Assembly (NCBI RefSeq): GCF_002549795.1
Contig: NZ_CP021435.1
Location: forward strand, 248,001-312,000
Length of the DNA stretch: 64,000 nt
From: Halomonas beimenensis
Lineage (GTDB): Bacteria > Pseudomonadota > Gammaproteobacteria > Pseudomonadales > Halomonadaceae
Direction: 5' to 3'
Below are positions 7,002 through 14,743 of this stretch, piece by piece. The notes below the pieces were generated by a model. It did no database searches and was not told where the DNA came from. It was given only the letters and a program-made list of their open reading frames with translations. Numbering within the stretch: position 1 is the stretch's first letter; the number at the start of each line of letters is the position of its first letter. The translations under genes and the position numbers were made by a program.

Positions 7002-7475
7002 TTATCTTGCCACTTTGCCATCACAAATGACTGCACTATAGAAATGTCTATCTAAAAAGCGCGGGTTTTGCCATGACCAGTATTCACAGATTTTCCCGCT
7101 AGAGAGTCTATGATCTCTTTCTGAATCAGGTTGTCCTAACATTGCAAGAACTTGCCCCTTGGTCATGCCTGGAACCAATTCACCTCTCGCCTGAGCCCTA
7201 ACGCGAGCGTTTCTTGCATCCAGGTCAGCTTGGTACGAGCTGGTGCTTCCCGACGGTCTAGGGCTTGGCCGAGGATCTGGGCGGCGCAGGGTGGGGAAGT
7301 CTCTAAGATCCGGTGCCTGATAGGTCGTGATAGCACCACGAGTGATCGGAGCTTGCGCACCAGGGCAGGGAGTGTCCTGATACAGGGTGGCGTCACCGAC
7401 CTCGCACTTGTAGACCTGGGCATGAGCTGACAGCGGCAGCAGGGCCACGACCAGCAGGAAAGCGGGCTTGATCAT
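7002..7475 (-). CDS. Secreted DUF4124-type protein, 157 aa
   Basis: A signal peptide (MIKPAFLLVVALLPLSAHAQ) leads into VYKCEVGDATLYQDTPCPG, the DUF4124 motif common in gammaproteobacterial periplasmic proteins. A Pro/Arg-rich linker follows, then a C-terminal module (LVPGMTKGQVLAMLGQPD) like the SmpA/OmlA beta-barrel-assembly fold. It points toward the AT-rich cargo but its own GC content is nearer the chromosome. It lies between the HEPN gene and the attachment site, so it is probably prophage cargo. Function unknown. Confidence 0.6.
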   Translation of the reverse strand: MIKPAFLLVVALLPLSAHAQVYKCEVGDATLYQDTPCPGAQAPITRGAITTYQAPDLRDFPTLRRPDPRPSPRPSGSTSSYQADLDARNARVRAQARGELVPGMTKGQVLAMLGQPDSERDHRLSSGKICEYWSWQNPRFLDRHFYSAVICDGKVAR

Positions 7476-7658
7476 CCTTGATCACCGTCTTGATTCCATA
7501 GACCTAAGCCAAGATAGCACAAGGACCGATGCTCGGTAGGGCAGGTGTCCACATTGTGTCTACGGGATCATGCCCGTATGAGCCGCTCCGATCATCAAAA
7601 TGACAGTAAGGTACTGATTTTACGAAAGGCATGCAGCAGCATGCTACATTAGTACAAT

Positions 7659-7703
7659 CTTGTAATCAGTAGGTCCCGGGTTCGACTCCTGGTGCCGGCA
7701 CCA
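7659..7703 (+). repeat. Attachment site: 3' half of tRNA-Thr(UGU)
   Basis: The 45 bp run from the anticodon loop (CTTGTAA) through the T arm (GGTTCGACTCC) and acceptor strand to CCA, as in a tRNA-Thr with anticodon TGT. No 5' half precedes it, so it is not a functional tRNA but the att copy left by integration into a tRNA gene that should lie left of the window. A diverged second copy is at 13005-13044. Confidence 0.75.
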
Positions 7704-7743
7704 TTAAAACGCCTTGCGAATCAGCGTGATAGAGCAGACTGGA

Positions 7744-7767
7744 AACCGCCCATCGAGGCGGTTTTTT
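7744..7767 (+). terminator. Rho-independent terminator after the tRNA-Thr fragment
   Basis: Stem AACCGCC/GGCGGTT with a 6-nt loop followed by a T run. It is the usual position of a tRNA terminator and was carried along with the att sequence. The equivalent in the second block (around 13083) has decayed and lost its T run. Confidence 0.7.
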
Positions 7768-8222
7768 GTGTCTGTCTACATTCTGTCTACACCTGTCCAC
7801 CTCCCCCCGATCGCGCTCCTGCCCCAAGCCAAAAAAACCCGCCGGAGGGGCGGGTTCAAGATCGCTTACTCACGGGGGGAGAGATAAGCGGTCTTGATAT
7901 TTGCATAAACGTTCAATCGAGTAAACGGGCATCCTGCAACAAGGAAAAGCTAATTTTTCTTGAGTGTGCTTCTGGCCCTGGCGACGAAAAAACCCGCCAC
8001 GGGTGGCGGGTCGGAAAGACTTACAAGCAGGGAACTTGGTAAGCCCGCTTATTATGGCTTGGCTTGTTGCGCTGCAATAGCGGGAAGTGAGGAATGATAC
8101 ATGTCCATTTGATGCATTTAATTTGTGACTAAATGGACAAGAAAAAAGCCCGCCGGTTGGCGGGCACAATCCTCGTTTCCCTGTGACGTCCTTTGGTTCG
8201 GAAGGACAGGGAGAACTCTATA

Positions 8223-8388
8223 TCAGGATTCTTTCATCAATGTGACGACGGGGTTCAACCTGGTGGCGTCCGGGGTGGCGCAGCCCTCGACGGTGATGGT
8301 GCCGTCGTCGCGGGTGACGATGCTGACGCCGGGCGGCTCGATGCCGTCCAGCTGGTCGGGGGTGATGCGCTTGCCCAAGACGACGTCC
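8223..8388 (-). pseudogene. Fused remnants: inovirus 189-aa gene homologue joined to an integrase tail
   Basis: Read leftward, 8386-8271 encodes VVLGKRITPDQLDG then GVSIVTRDDG, clearly homologous to the middle of the 189-aa phage gene at 2363-2932. It then runs in frame into DATRLNPVVTLMKES and a stop at 8223, which matches the integrase C-terminus seen at 13520-13560. The fusion implies loss of the coat, assembly, replication and integrase genes that should lie between. The right side is cut by the IS3 terminus at 8389. Confidence 0.65.
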
Positions 8389-8416
8389 TGTAATGACCCC
8401 CTGGTTTCTGCACACC

Positions 8417-9265
8417 CTACGCGGCTAATGCCGGGTGTGCTCGGGGTGCCACATAGCCCAGGGACTGATTTGGCCGCTCTTCGTTGTAGTACCGAATCCA
8501 GTGATCGATCACGACCCTGGCTTGGCCCAGCGACTCGAAGCGATGGAGCCAGATGCGCTCCTCCTTCAAGGAGCGGAAGAAGTGCTTCATGAGCCCGTTC
8601 TGTTCCGGTGTATACGGCGTTGTGAACTCCTGCGTGAGGCCATAGGCCTTCACGGTGCCCGTGTAGTAGCGACTGCTGAAAACGAGCCCGTTATCTGACC
8701 GAAGGGCTAACGGTTGCTGAACGCGGCCCAGCGCCCCCAGTCGATAGATCAGCGCTTCCTCCAGCGCGGCCTCCGCGGTTTTGCTGCTGCCGTTGTCCGA
8801 TAATCGCCAGCCGAGGATCTCTCGTGTGCAGCAGTCGATGATCACCGCCAGGCTGGCTCGTCGATCCTTTCCATACCACACGTGGGTGAGATCGGTCGCC
8901 CATCGCTCATCAGGCCTCAGGCGACGGATGGCAGACTCCTGGCTCGAGGGCGGAAGCCCTGAGGTCGCTTGCGCACCTGCCAGCCTTTGAGCTGCAGGAT
9001 GCGCTGGATTGGCTTGCGGTTCTCACCCAGCACGCACGCCAGTCGGCGATAGCCATAGGTGGGGAAGCGTTCCAGGGTCAGCTTCACCCGCGTTGCCAGA
9101 TCGGCATTGATGACACGCTGCCGTGCCTTGGGCCGGTAATATAGGCTTCGCTGGGGGAGTCCCAACCAGCGGCAGAGCTTGGCGAGCGATACCACATGGC
9201 CCTCCTGGGCCAGTTGCGCCTGCAACGACCTTACGAGTTTCGTCCTCGTCGAGCAGGCGCTTGAA
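8417..9265 (-). pseudogene. IS3-family transposase orfB, frameshifted and 5'-truncated
   Basis: The N-terminal part (RTKLVRSLQAQLAQEGHVV to RPRARSLPSVA) and the C-terminal part (RWATDLTHVWYGKDRR to the end) lie in different frames, with a frameshift near 8917-8940. The rve core keeps the first two catalytic acids (ATDLTHVW; RSDNGLVFSS), but where family members usually read NGLIERFFRSLKEE this copy reads NGLMKHFFRSLKEE, so the catalytic Glu appears to be Lys. The 5' end is separated from orfA by the nested IS. Confidence 0.75.
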
Positions 9266-9337
9266 TTAATGGAATGGTCCGCCCCTCCCTCATATCCTGC
9301 CCGATAAGGCTGTTCGAGGCGAAAAGAGGAATGCACC

Positions 9338-10369
9338 ATGTCCATTGCCACCATTGGTATCGATATTGGCAAGAGCAAATTCCATGTCTGCGCCCTGGAT
9401 GAGCGTGGTCACGTCACCTTGCGTAAGGTCTTCTCGCGCTCTGGCCTCATCCGGTTTCTAGCCAACACGCCGCCGGCCCGCGTGGCAACCGAAGCCTGCG
9501 CGGGCGCCCATTTCATCGGCCGCAAGGCCGAGTCCTTTGGCCATGACGCACGCTTGCTACCGGGGCAGTACGTGAAGGCCTACGTGAAGTCGCAGAAGAA
9601 TGACTACGCCGATGCCGAGGCCATCGCTGAGGCGGCCACCCGGCCCACGATGCGATCGGTGCCGGTCAAGCCCGTCGACCACCAGACCCTGCAACTGCTT
9701 CATCGCCAGCGCAGTGGTTGGGTCGGTGAGCGTACTGCACTGGCCAATCGGGTCCGCGCAATGCTTTTGGAGTTCGGTATCACGGTCCCGAAAGGCATCC
9801 GTCAGTTGCGCCGCAACCTGCCATGGGTGCTCGAAGATGCCGATAACGAACTGCCGGACCGGCTACGTGAGCTGATCACTGAGCTCTGGAGCGACATGAT
9901 TCGGCTCGATGACCGCATCGAGGGGCTGACTGACGAGCTTGATACCTTGGCTCGTGCGGACCCGCAAACAAGGCTTCTATTGAGCATTCCAGGAATCGGC
10001 CCCATCACCGCTACCGCGCTGACCGCCAGCGTTGGTGATGCAAGCACCTTCCGCAAGGGCCGGGACTTGGCGGCCTGGCTTGGCCTAGTACCCCGACAGT
10101 ACAGCACGGGAGGCCAGACGCGTCTGCTGGGCATTGGCAGACGCGGCAATCGCCATCTGCGCATGCTGCTCATCCATGGTGCCCGAGCCGTGCTGCGTGT
10201 GGTGCACACACGAGATGAAGGAGATGCGCTCCGCCGCTGGGTGGAGCGCATCAGCCCTCGCAAGCATGCCAATGTAGTGGCCGTGGCATTGGCCAATAAA
10301 CTGGCCCGGATCGTCCATGGCGTACTGCACTACCAGGTGCCATTTGACCCGAGGTTGATGAGCGCCTGA
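9338..10369 (+). CDS. IS110-family (IS1111 subgroup) transposase, apparently intact
   Basis: 343 residues. The N-terminal RuvC-like DEDD domain shows IGIDIGKSKFHV (Asp), VATEAC (Glu) and KNDYADAEAI (Asp pair). The C-terminal Tnp domain has LLSIPGIGPITA (HhH-like) and LGLVPRQYSTGGQTRLLGI containing the nucleophilic Ser, then GNRHLRMLLIHGARAV. Such enzymes act with a structured bridge RNA made from the element's own noncoding end. Length and motifs are complete, so it may still be active although its host IS is dead. Confidence 0.85.
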   Translation: MSIATIGIDIGKSKFHVCALDERGHVTLRKVFSRSGLIRFLANTPPARVATEACAGAHFIGRKAESFGHDARLLPGQYVKAYVKSQKNDYADAEAIAEAATRPTMRSVPVKPVDHQTLQLLHRQRSGWVGERTALANRVRAMLLEFGITVPKGIRQLRRNLPWVLEDADNELPDRLRELITELWSDMIRLDDRIEGLTDELDTLARADPQTRLLLSIPGIGPITATALTASVGDASTFRKGRDLAAWLGLVPRQYSTGGQTRLLGIGRRGNRHLRMLLIHGARAVLRVVHTRDEGDALRRWVERISPRKHANVVAVALANKLARIVHGVLHYQVPFDPRLMSA

Positions 10370-10646
10370 TCACCGGACCCACTGGACGTCGTCATCAACG
10401 ATACCGATTTTTGGAGGTTGACTCCCACCGAGTGAATGCAAGCGCTGGCACTGATGGCGGAAACAGGTCACCGGCATACCGAGAGCCTGGCTAAAAAAGC
10501 GGCCCCCACTGAGGTCATTGAATTATCAAGGAGCGGTATGCGCGGATTTTCATCATGGCCCGGGACATCAGTCGATGGCCCATCAAGAGGTCGGATACAT
10601 TAGCGCAACCCTGGCCCCGTCACGGTAGAAAGCACTTGCGTCACAA
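10370..10646 (+). ncRNA. Right noncoding end of the IS1111 element, candidate bridge-RNA region
   Basis: About 277 bp between the transposase stop and the right subterminal repeat have no plausible gene. In IS1111-type elements the bridge RNA that binds the target and donor is encoded in this right end. Self-complementary patches are visible (for example GGCCCGGGACATC with GATGGCCC around 10557-10582). Existence and borders of an RNA are inferred from the family, not shown. Confidence 0.4.
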
Positions 10647-10662
10647 GGGCGGACCATACATT

Positions 10663-10935
10663 TTTTAGCGCATAGATCTGCAGTTGGGCCTCGCCCAGTG
10701 CCTCCTTGGTCTCCCGAAGCTCAGACTCGTACTGCTCACGGATGTCCTTGGGGCGGGCCTTGAACCCGGTTTCCATGCTGCGCTGTGCCTCATCGATCCA
10801 GCCCCCGACCTCGGAGACGGTGAGATCATACTGGCGAGCCACCTCAGCGGGGGTGGTCTTGCCCTTGAAGATGTCCATGACCACGGCAGCCTTGCGCTTG
10901 GCGGTCCATCGCTTGATCGGGTGGTCGTCGCTCAT
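10663..10935 (-). pseudogene. IS3-family transposase orfA, 3'-truncated by the nested IS
   Basis: MSDDHPIKRWTAKRKAAVVM begins a typical HTH_Tnp protein (PAEVARQYDLTVSEVGGW) with a leucine-zipper-like C-terminal helix (ELRETKEALGEAQLQIYALK). After ALK at 10663 the family-like sequence ends and the frame reads into IS1111 terminal DNA until 10600. The missing few codons and the frameshift zone to orfB are lost. Confidence 0.75.
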
Positions 10936-11000
10936 CCTGTCCTCCTGATGGCTGCACTATAGCCTGTGCAGCTCTGGAGGGGTCACTTCAAGGCGGGAAA

Positions 11001-12689
11001 TTACACGGTTTTCACTCGATCGCGCCCGGCATGTTTGGCTGCATAAAGTGCCTTATCAGCGCGCTTGAACAGGCGCGAGAAGGGTTCTCCCTTGGTGTGT
11101 TCACTCAAGCCGCTGCTGAAAGTGATGGGAAGTTCATGTCCGTCCTCAAGCATGACGGCTTCTGATTTGATGTGCTCACGCACCCGCTCCACGACCTTCC
11201 TGGCCTCAGGTGCATGCGCTCGACGCATGACGATCACGAACTCCTCACCGCCTGTTCTTGCCACCAGGTCACCGTCACGCAAGGACTCGGAGATTCGAGC
11301 ACCTAGCCACTGGAGCACGGTATCACCGGTATCGTGGCCATGAGTGTCATTGACCTGCTTGAAATGATCGATGTCCACCACGGCGAGTGAGAAAGGCTCG
11401 TCGCGTGTGTCGTGGGCTTGTATCAGCTCTTCTACATGTTGATCCAGATATGAACGGTTGGGAAGCCCGGTCAGGTAATCCCGAGAGGCTTTATCTGCCA
11501 TTCTGTCGAGCTCCTGGCGAACCTGATCAATTTCGGCTTGATCCGTGATGACCCGCTCCACGGCATCGGCAATCAGCCTGACGAGCTCGATTTCTACCTG
11601 GGTGAAGGGTTGGTGACGAGGGTGAGGGCTTGAGAAGTTGAGAGTTCCCCATACCTCGCCGTTGAGGTGGAGCGGGGTCCCGATATAGCTTTCCAGGCCG
11701 AACTGCTGATAGCAGGGGTGGCCGTTGATCCTTTCGTCTGCCCCCGCTTGGGAGGTGTGGAAGACGTCTTCAACATCGAGCATCAGGCGACAGTAAGTAT
11801 CTCCCAGGTCGAACCTATCGTCCGGCGAAATATCAGCTATTTCCGAGGCGGACCATTTGACAATGTATTGGTCCCCGATGACTCGACTGACCAGCCCGAT
11901 ATCAAGAGAGAGGTATGCCAGGGCATCTCTAAGGAGCCTGTCGACGATTTCGTTGGCGCTGATATCGGTCCGGTTAACTCCCGTATGGATATCTCGCAGC
12001 AACTGGATCATGGCGCGGTATTCGGAAATATCCTGGATGATGGCGTAGAAGCCCACGACTTCTCCTTCCAGGTAGTCAGGAAGGTAGCTCACCTTGAAGT
12101 AAAAGGTTCGCCCATCCGCGAGGGATAGCTTATCTTCATAGGTGACCGCTTCGCCAGCAAAGGCCCTCTGAAAGCGCGGCCATACTTTTTCATACGAAGC
12201 AGCATCCAGGACGGTCGACACCGGCTGGCCGTAAAGGGCCTCTTGGCTGATGCCGACAAAGTCCACATAGGCTTGATTGTTGAACCGGAAACACCCCTCT
12301 CGGTCGACGTAGGCCACCTTGACAGGCAGCTGGTCCGCGAGTCGCCCGATAATGCCTTGGTTGACGTGCTGGCCTGCCGTGAGCTTGATGACGAAGCTTC
12401 CATCGGCCAGGCCGTAGTAGCAACCCGCGCCATCCTCGAAGCCCCATGTTTCTCCTGGGCGGATCTCACTGTTAGCGAAGCATTCCGCGACGGCGGAACC
12501 TAGCCGGGTGCGAATGTCTTTCAGCTCGCCAATCACCACGCCGACCAGTGACTCGGGATCTCGACCCAGTAGCGTCTGTGTATCACCCACCGCGTCAATG
12601 ATTCGCTGTTCGGGCGATATATGCAGGTAAGCAGAACGTGAGAGTGTCAGGACCTCCTTCCACCAGGCTGGTTGACCCACGACGCTCAC
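11001..12689 (-). CDS. PAS-GAF-GGDEF diguanylate cyclase
   Basis: 562 residues from GTG 12689; the GTG at 12680 has a better-spaced GGAGG site. Order: N-terminal PAS-like segment (about 10-110), PAS (about 125-240: LPVKVAYVDREGCFRFNNQ), GAF (about 245-400: YIGTPLHLNGEVWGTLNF), short coiled coil, then GGDEF (about 405-562) with DYLTGLPNRSYLD and active-site ARTGGEEFVIV. The catalytic signature is intact, so cyclic-di-GMP synthesis is expected; an I-site RxxD (RESLRDGDLVA region) is possible. No membrane segment, so a cytosolic sensor. GC content is clearly lower than the flanking chromosome and it lies between IS and att debris, so it is likely horizontally acquired. Confidence 0.85.
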   Translation of the reverse strand: MSVVGQPAWWKEVLTLSRSAYLHISPEQRIIDAVGDTQTLLGRDPESLVGVVIGELKDIRTRLGSAVAECFANSEIRPGETWGFEDGAGCYYGLADGSFVIKLTAGQHVNQGIIGRLADQLPVKVAYVDREGCFRFNNQAYVDFVGISQEALYGQPVSTVLDAASYEKVWPRFQRAFAGEAVTYEDKLSLADGRTFYFKVSYLPDYLEGEVVGFYAIIQDISEYRAMIQLLRDIHTGVNRTDISANEIVDRLLRDALAYLSLDIGLVSRVIGDQYIVKWSASEIADISPDDRFDLGDTYCRLMLDVEDVFHTSQAGADERINGHPCYQQFGLESYIGTPLHLNGEVWGTLNFSSPHPRHQPFTQVEIELVRLIADAVERVITDQAEIDQVRQELDRMADKASRDYLTGLPNRSYLDQHVEELIQAHDTRDEPFSLAVVDIDHFKQVNDTHGHDTGDTVLQWLGARISESLRDGDLVARTGGEEFVIVMRRAHAPEARKVVERVREHIKSEAVMLEDGHELPITFSSGLSEHTKGEPFSRLFKRADKALYAAKHAGRDRVKTV

Positions 12690-13004
12690 CTCCCTTGGGG
12701 CTTCCGAAGTTGATATGACTTCCCAAGCTTACTGTGCCCGTGGAGCCACCGCGTATCCATGAGCGATTGGCGGAAGCTGGACGCAGATCGGTAGCGGCAG
12801 GAGGGCTGTAGCGTGCTCACCTGGGCCACGTAGGCGGCTCTGGTCGCCGGGAGACGATCGGTTCAGGGCTTCGAGGCCATAGCCAGGGCGTCCACATGGT
12901 GACGACGGAAACGCGCAGGAGCATGCCTGAGCAAGCGGGAAGTAGGGGCCAAGCCTCTGATTTCCGGCGCAATGAGTCGCATTATGCTGAATTGGCAAAA
13001 TATT

Positions 13005-13044
13005 TAATCAGTAGGTCTCGAGTTCGACTCCTGGTGCCGGCACC
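13005..13044 (+). repeat. Second, decayed tRNA-Thr 3' fragment (attachment site)
   Basis: TAATCAGTAGGTC then TTCGACTCCTGGTGCCGGCACC repeats the core at 7659-7703, but the anticodon letters are lost, the T stem has changes and the final A of CCA is missing. It marks the border between the second and third prophage remnants. Confidence 0.7.
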
Positions 13045-13560
13045 CTTAAAACGCCGTGCAAATCAGCGTGATAGAGCAGGCCGGAAACCGCCCATCGAAG
13101 CGGTGTTGTTGCGCCTGTCTACATTCCGTCTACACCTGTCCACCTTCCCCCGATCGCGCTTCGGCCCCAAGCCAAAAAACCCGCCGGAGGGGCGGGTTCA
13201 AGGTCGCTTACCAACGGGGAATGGTAAGCAAGGCAAGAGCCACACATTAGCTAACCATTATATGCCACTCACGATAGCATGGTGGACAAAAAAGCGCCGT
13301 GCCCCATAGAGAAGGCACGACGCATGGCTGAGCACCCAAACCGCATCCTCAGAGAGTCAACACATCCCATTTAGATGCTAGCCCAGAATCGACAATCTGC
13401 CAGCAAAAAGCCCGCCGGTTGGCGGGCACAATCCTCGCTTTCCTGTGACGCAGGCGAGCCCGACGTCGATATCCTTTGGTTCGGAAGGACAGCAAGCACT
13501 CCATATCAGCATTCTTTCATCAATGTGACGACGGGGTCAGCCTGGCGGCGTCCTCGAGGT
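13005..13560. repeat. Prophage boundary block, copy 2
   Basis: Repeats the order of copy 1: tRNA fragment, decayed terminator, three TGTCYACM boxes (13116-13144), leftward hairpins with A runs (13168-13200 and 13405-13427) and integrase tail. No gene is seen in 12690-13519; the 315 bp between the cyclase start and this block hold nothing I recognise. Confidence 0.7.
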
Positions 13561-13755
13561 GAGCGGGGACGAAGTGGGCCTAGCGCATGGTCATGGTGAT
13601 GGCCTGGTGGTGCAGGACGAGGATGTTGCCGCCGTTTATCATGCAGTGACCGGCGAAGGTGTGCCGCAGCACATGGGTCCATTGGCCGCCTGGTAAGTCG
13701 ATGCCCGTCTTCTGGATCGCCTGGGCGAAGATATTGTCATTCAGTGTGGATCCCG
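13520..13755 (-). pseudogene. Tyrosine integrase remnant (inovirus type), stop at the catalytic tyrosine
   Basis: Leftward frame TLNDNIFAQAIQKTG, then GGQWTHVLRHTFAGH with the HxxR motif, NGGNILVL, HHQAITMTMR, then TAG at 13582-13580, then AHFVPAHLEDAARL. Integrases of this type read TMRYAHF, so the stop replaces the catalytic Tyr. Several residues before HQAITM also seem missing. The 5' two thirds are gone. It lies right of an att fragment and points to it, as the integrase of a third prophage would. Confidence 0.75.
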
Positions 13756-14064
13756 GTTCCAAGAGTTTGCAGATCCTGCATGACCCACCAGCCGCCGCCC
13801 CGGGCAGCCACTCCCCGGGGCAGGGGGCGTGCGTCGACGATGTATCCACGCGCTGCTGGCTCCGCCTCTCGCACGAGACGAAAAAAACCCGCCGGCTGGG
13901 GCGGGTCAAGGAGTCGCTTACTAGAGGGGGATAAGTAGCAAGCTTGCGCAGAATGGCACATTCGCCAGCGCATGTATACGGGTCGTCGGCGGATCGGGCG
14001 GCCGTGGCGTCTGCTGGCATGAGGGCGGCGGCCGGCGCGTGCCTGGGGGCAGCCGGGCCGGCGA
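13756..14064. other. Gene-free remnant region with a third partial boundary repeat
   Basis: The stretch 13880-13945 (hairpin AAAACCCGCCGGCTGGGGCGGG, then CGCTTACTAG) resembles the hairpin-plus-CGCTTAC segment of both boundary blocks (7831-7880; 13168-13215). The rest shows no convincing gene. Confidence 0.45.
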
Positions 14065-14310
14065 TCATGCCGCGGGGACGTCCGGGTCCACCAATCGCTT
14101 GAGCCGGGCCAGGGTTTCGGGGTCGTCGGGGTCCTCGACCTCGATCATCAGGCGGCTCCGGTAGGGCGAGCGCTCCTTGATCACGACGTAGATGCCCTCC
14201 CGGGAGTCCGCATCGTTGCTGGGAATCGCGCCGATCACGTCGAAAGTCCGCAGGTCGAGGTGCGGCAGCTCGTCGGGCCGAGCCCGGAGGTAGGCAGGGG
14301 GAGGCGTCAT
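14065..14310 (-). CDS. Hypothetical protein, 81 aa
   Basis: The ATG at 14310 gives MTPPPAYLRARPDELPHLD and a compact predicted fold with alternating strands (YVVIKERSPYRSRLMIEVED) and a C-terminal helix (PETLARLKRLV). Earlier in-frame starts exist (14460) but add low-complexity sequence. It lies between the last prophage debris and the AraC gene and may be a phage-cargo relic. No family recognised. Confidence 0.4.
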   Translation of the reverse strand: MTPPPAYLRARPDELPHLDLRTFDVIGAIPSNDADSREGIYVVIKERSPYRSRLMIEVEDPDDPETLARLKRLVDPDVPAA

Positions 14311-14743
14311 CAGGGGGCACTGCTCTATTGTTATGTCTTGTAATGATAGCCGCACACGGCCCAGGCGGGAGGACGATTCTCTTGAAGGCGAAGTCGGCTG
14401 GGTTCGTCGCGGGGCGGCAGGGCCTGGTCCCGAGCCATCGTCCAAGAAAAGGCCCGCCATCCGGCGGGCAAGGTCTCGCTTCCCGTGCTCCGGTGTGATC
14501 CCGGGGCGACGTCATGGCCCCAGCCCATGACGTCCCCAGGTTAGGCCGGCCAGATGTCAGTCAGATGACGGTCGGGGGGCTTGCCGCAGGATGGCCCGGG
14601 CCAGGCAAAACAAGGCCCGCCGTCCTCGAACGGCGGGCAACAAGCATCGCTCCGCTTTCACTGCTGGTGACAACCAAGCCCTATCAACATAGCCCACCCG
14701 CGGGAACCTCGCCCGGAGAAGGTCGTGGCCCGGCGGCGGTCGA
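14311..14743. other. Intergenic stretch with two leftward hairpin terminators
   Basis: Hairpins GCCCGCC/GGCGGGC at 14452-14469 (AAAA on the left) and GCCCGCCG/CGGCGGGC at 14614-14638 (CAAAACAAG on the left). In leftward reading both end in T-rich tracts. The second would stop transcripts of the AraC gene. Nothing else is recognised. Confidence 0.5.

Larger units (their letters stand above)
7546..7801 (+). promoter_or_regulatory. Phased TGTCYACM boxes flanking the att core (candidate integrase arm sites)
   Basis: Five same-orientation boxes: TGTCCACA 7546, TGTCTACG 7557, TGTCTACA 7773, TGTCTACA 7784 and TGTCCACC 7794. Within each group the spacing is 10-11 bp, one helical turn. They lie on both sides of the tRNA-derived core at 7659-7703, the arrangement of arm-type binding sites of tyrosine integrases. 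The right-hand triplet is repeated at 13116-13144. Confidence 0.5.
7659..8275. repeat. Prophage boundary block, copy 1
   Basis: Contains in order the tRNA-Thr 3' half, terminator, TGTCYACM boxes, three leftward hairpin terminators with A runs on their left (7831-7856, 7987-8010, 8142-8165) and the tail of an integrase gene. Segments 7659-7900 and 8140-8275 match 13005-13225 and 13400-13560; the middle parts differ. It therefore marks the left border of a second inovirus prophage. Apart from these elements I see no gene between 7476 and 8222. Confidence 0.7.
9266..10662 (+). mobile_element. IS1111-subgroup IS110-family element nested in the IS3 orfB
   Basis: About 1.4 kb. Subterminal inverted repeats ATGGTCCGCCC (9274-9284) and GGGCGGACCAT (10647-10657) match exactly, the hallmark of the IS1111 subgroup. 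The transposase occupies 9338-10369, leaving a short left end (about 70 bp) and a long right noncoding end (about 280 bp). The borders are estimated from where the IS3 orfA (10663) and orfB (9265) coding resumes, to within a few bases. Confidence 0.7.
8389..10990 (-). mobile_element. IS3-family element, inactivated and interrupted by an IS1111-type element
   Basis: Ends are inverted repeats, TGTAATGACCCC (8389-8400) and GGGGTCACTTCA (10979-10990). orfA reads leftward from 10935 and orfB continues at 9265-8417, with about 1.4 kb of IS1111-type DNA nested between them. The flanks do not share a 3-bp duplication (TCC left, AGG right), so at least one side has been rearranged since insertion: the left flank is phage DNA, the right flank a diguanylate cyclase region. 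Confidence 0.75.

Noticed and set aside
7659..7703. Functional tRNA-Thr gene
   Set aside because: Only the anticodon loop to CCA is present; no D arm or 5' acceptor strand precedes it.
7773..7801. CRISPR array or plasmid iterons
   Set aside because: The repeats are only 8 bp, spaced 10-11 bp, with no spacers and no Cas or Rep gene nearby; integrase arm sites fit better. No CRISPR array was seen anywhere in the window.
13580..14515. Long minus-strand ORF of 311 codons
   Set aside because: Only its last third-to-quarter is integrase-like; the rest is low-complexity read-through of hairpins and the antisense of other features. Treated as an integrase remnant.
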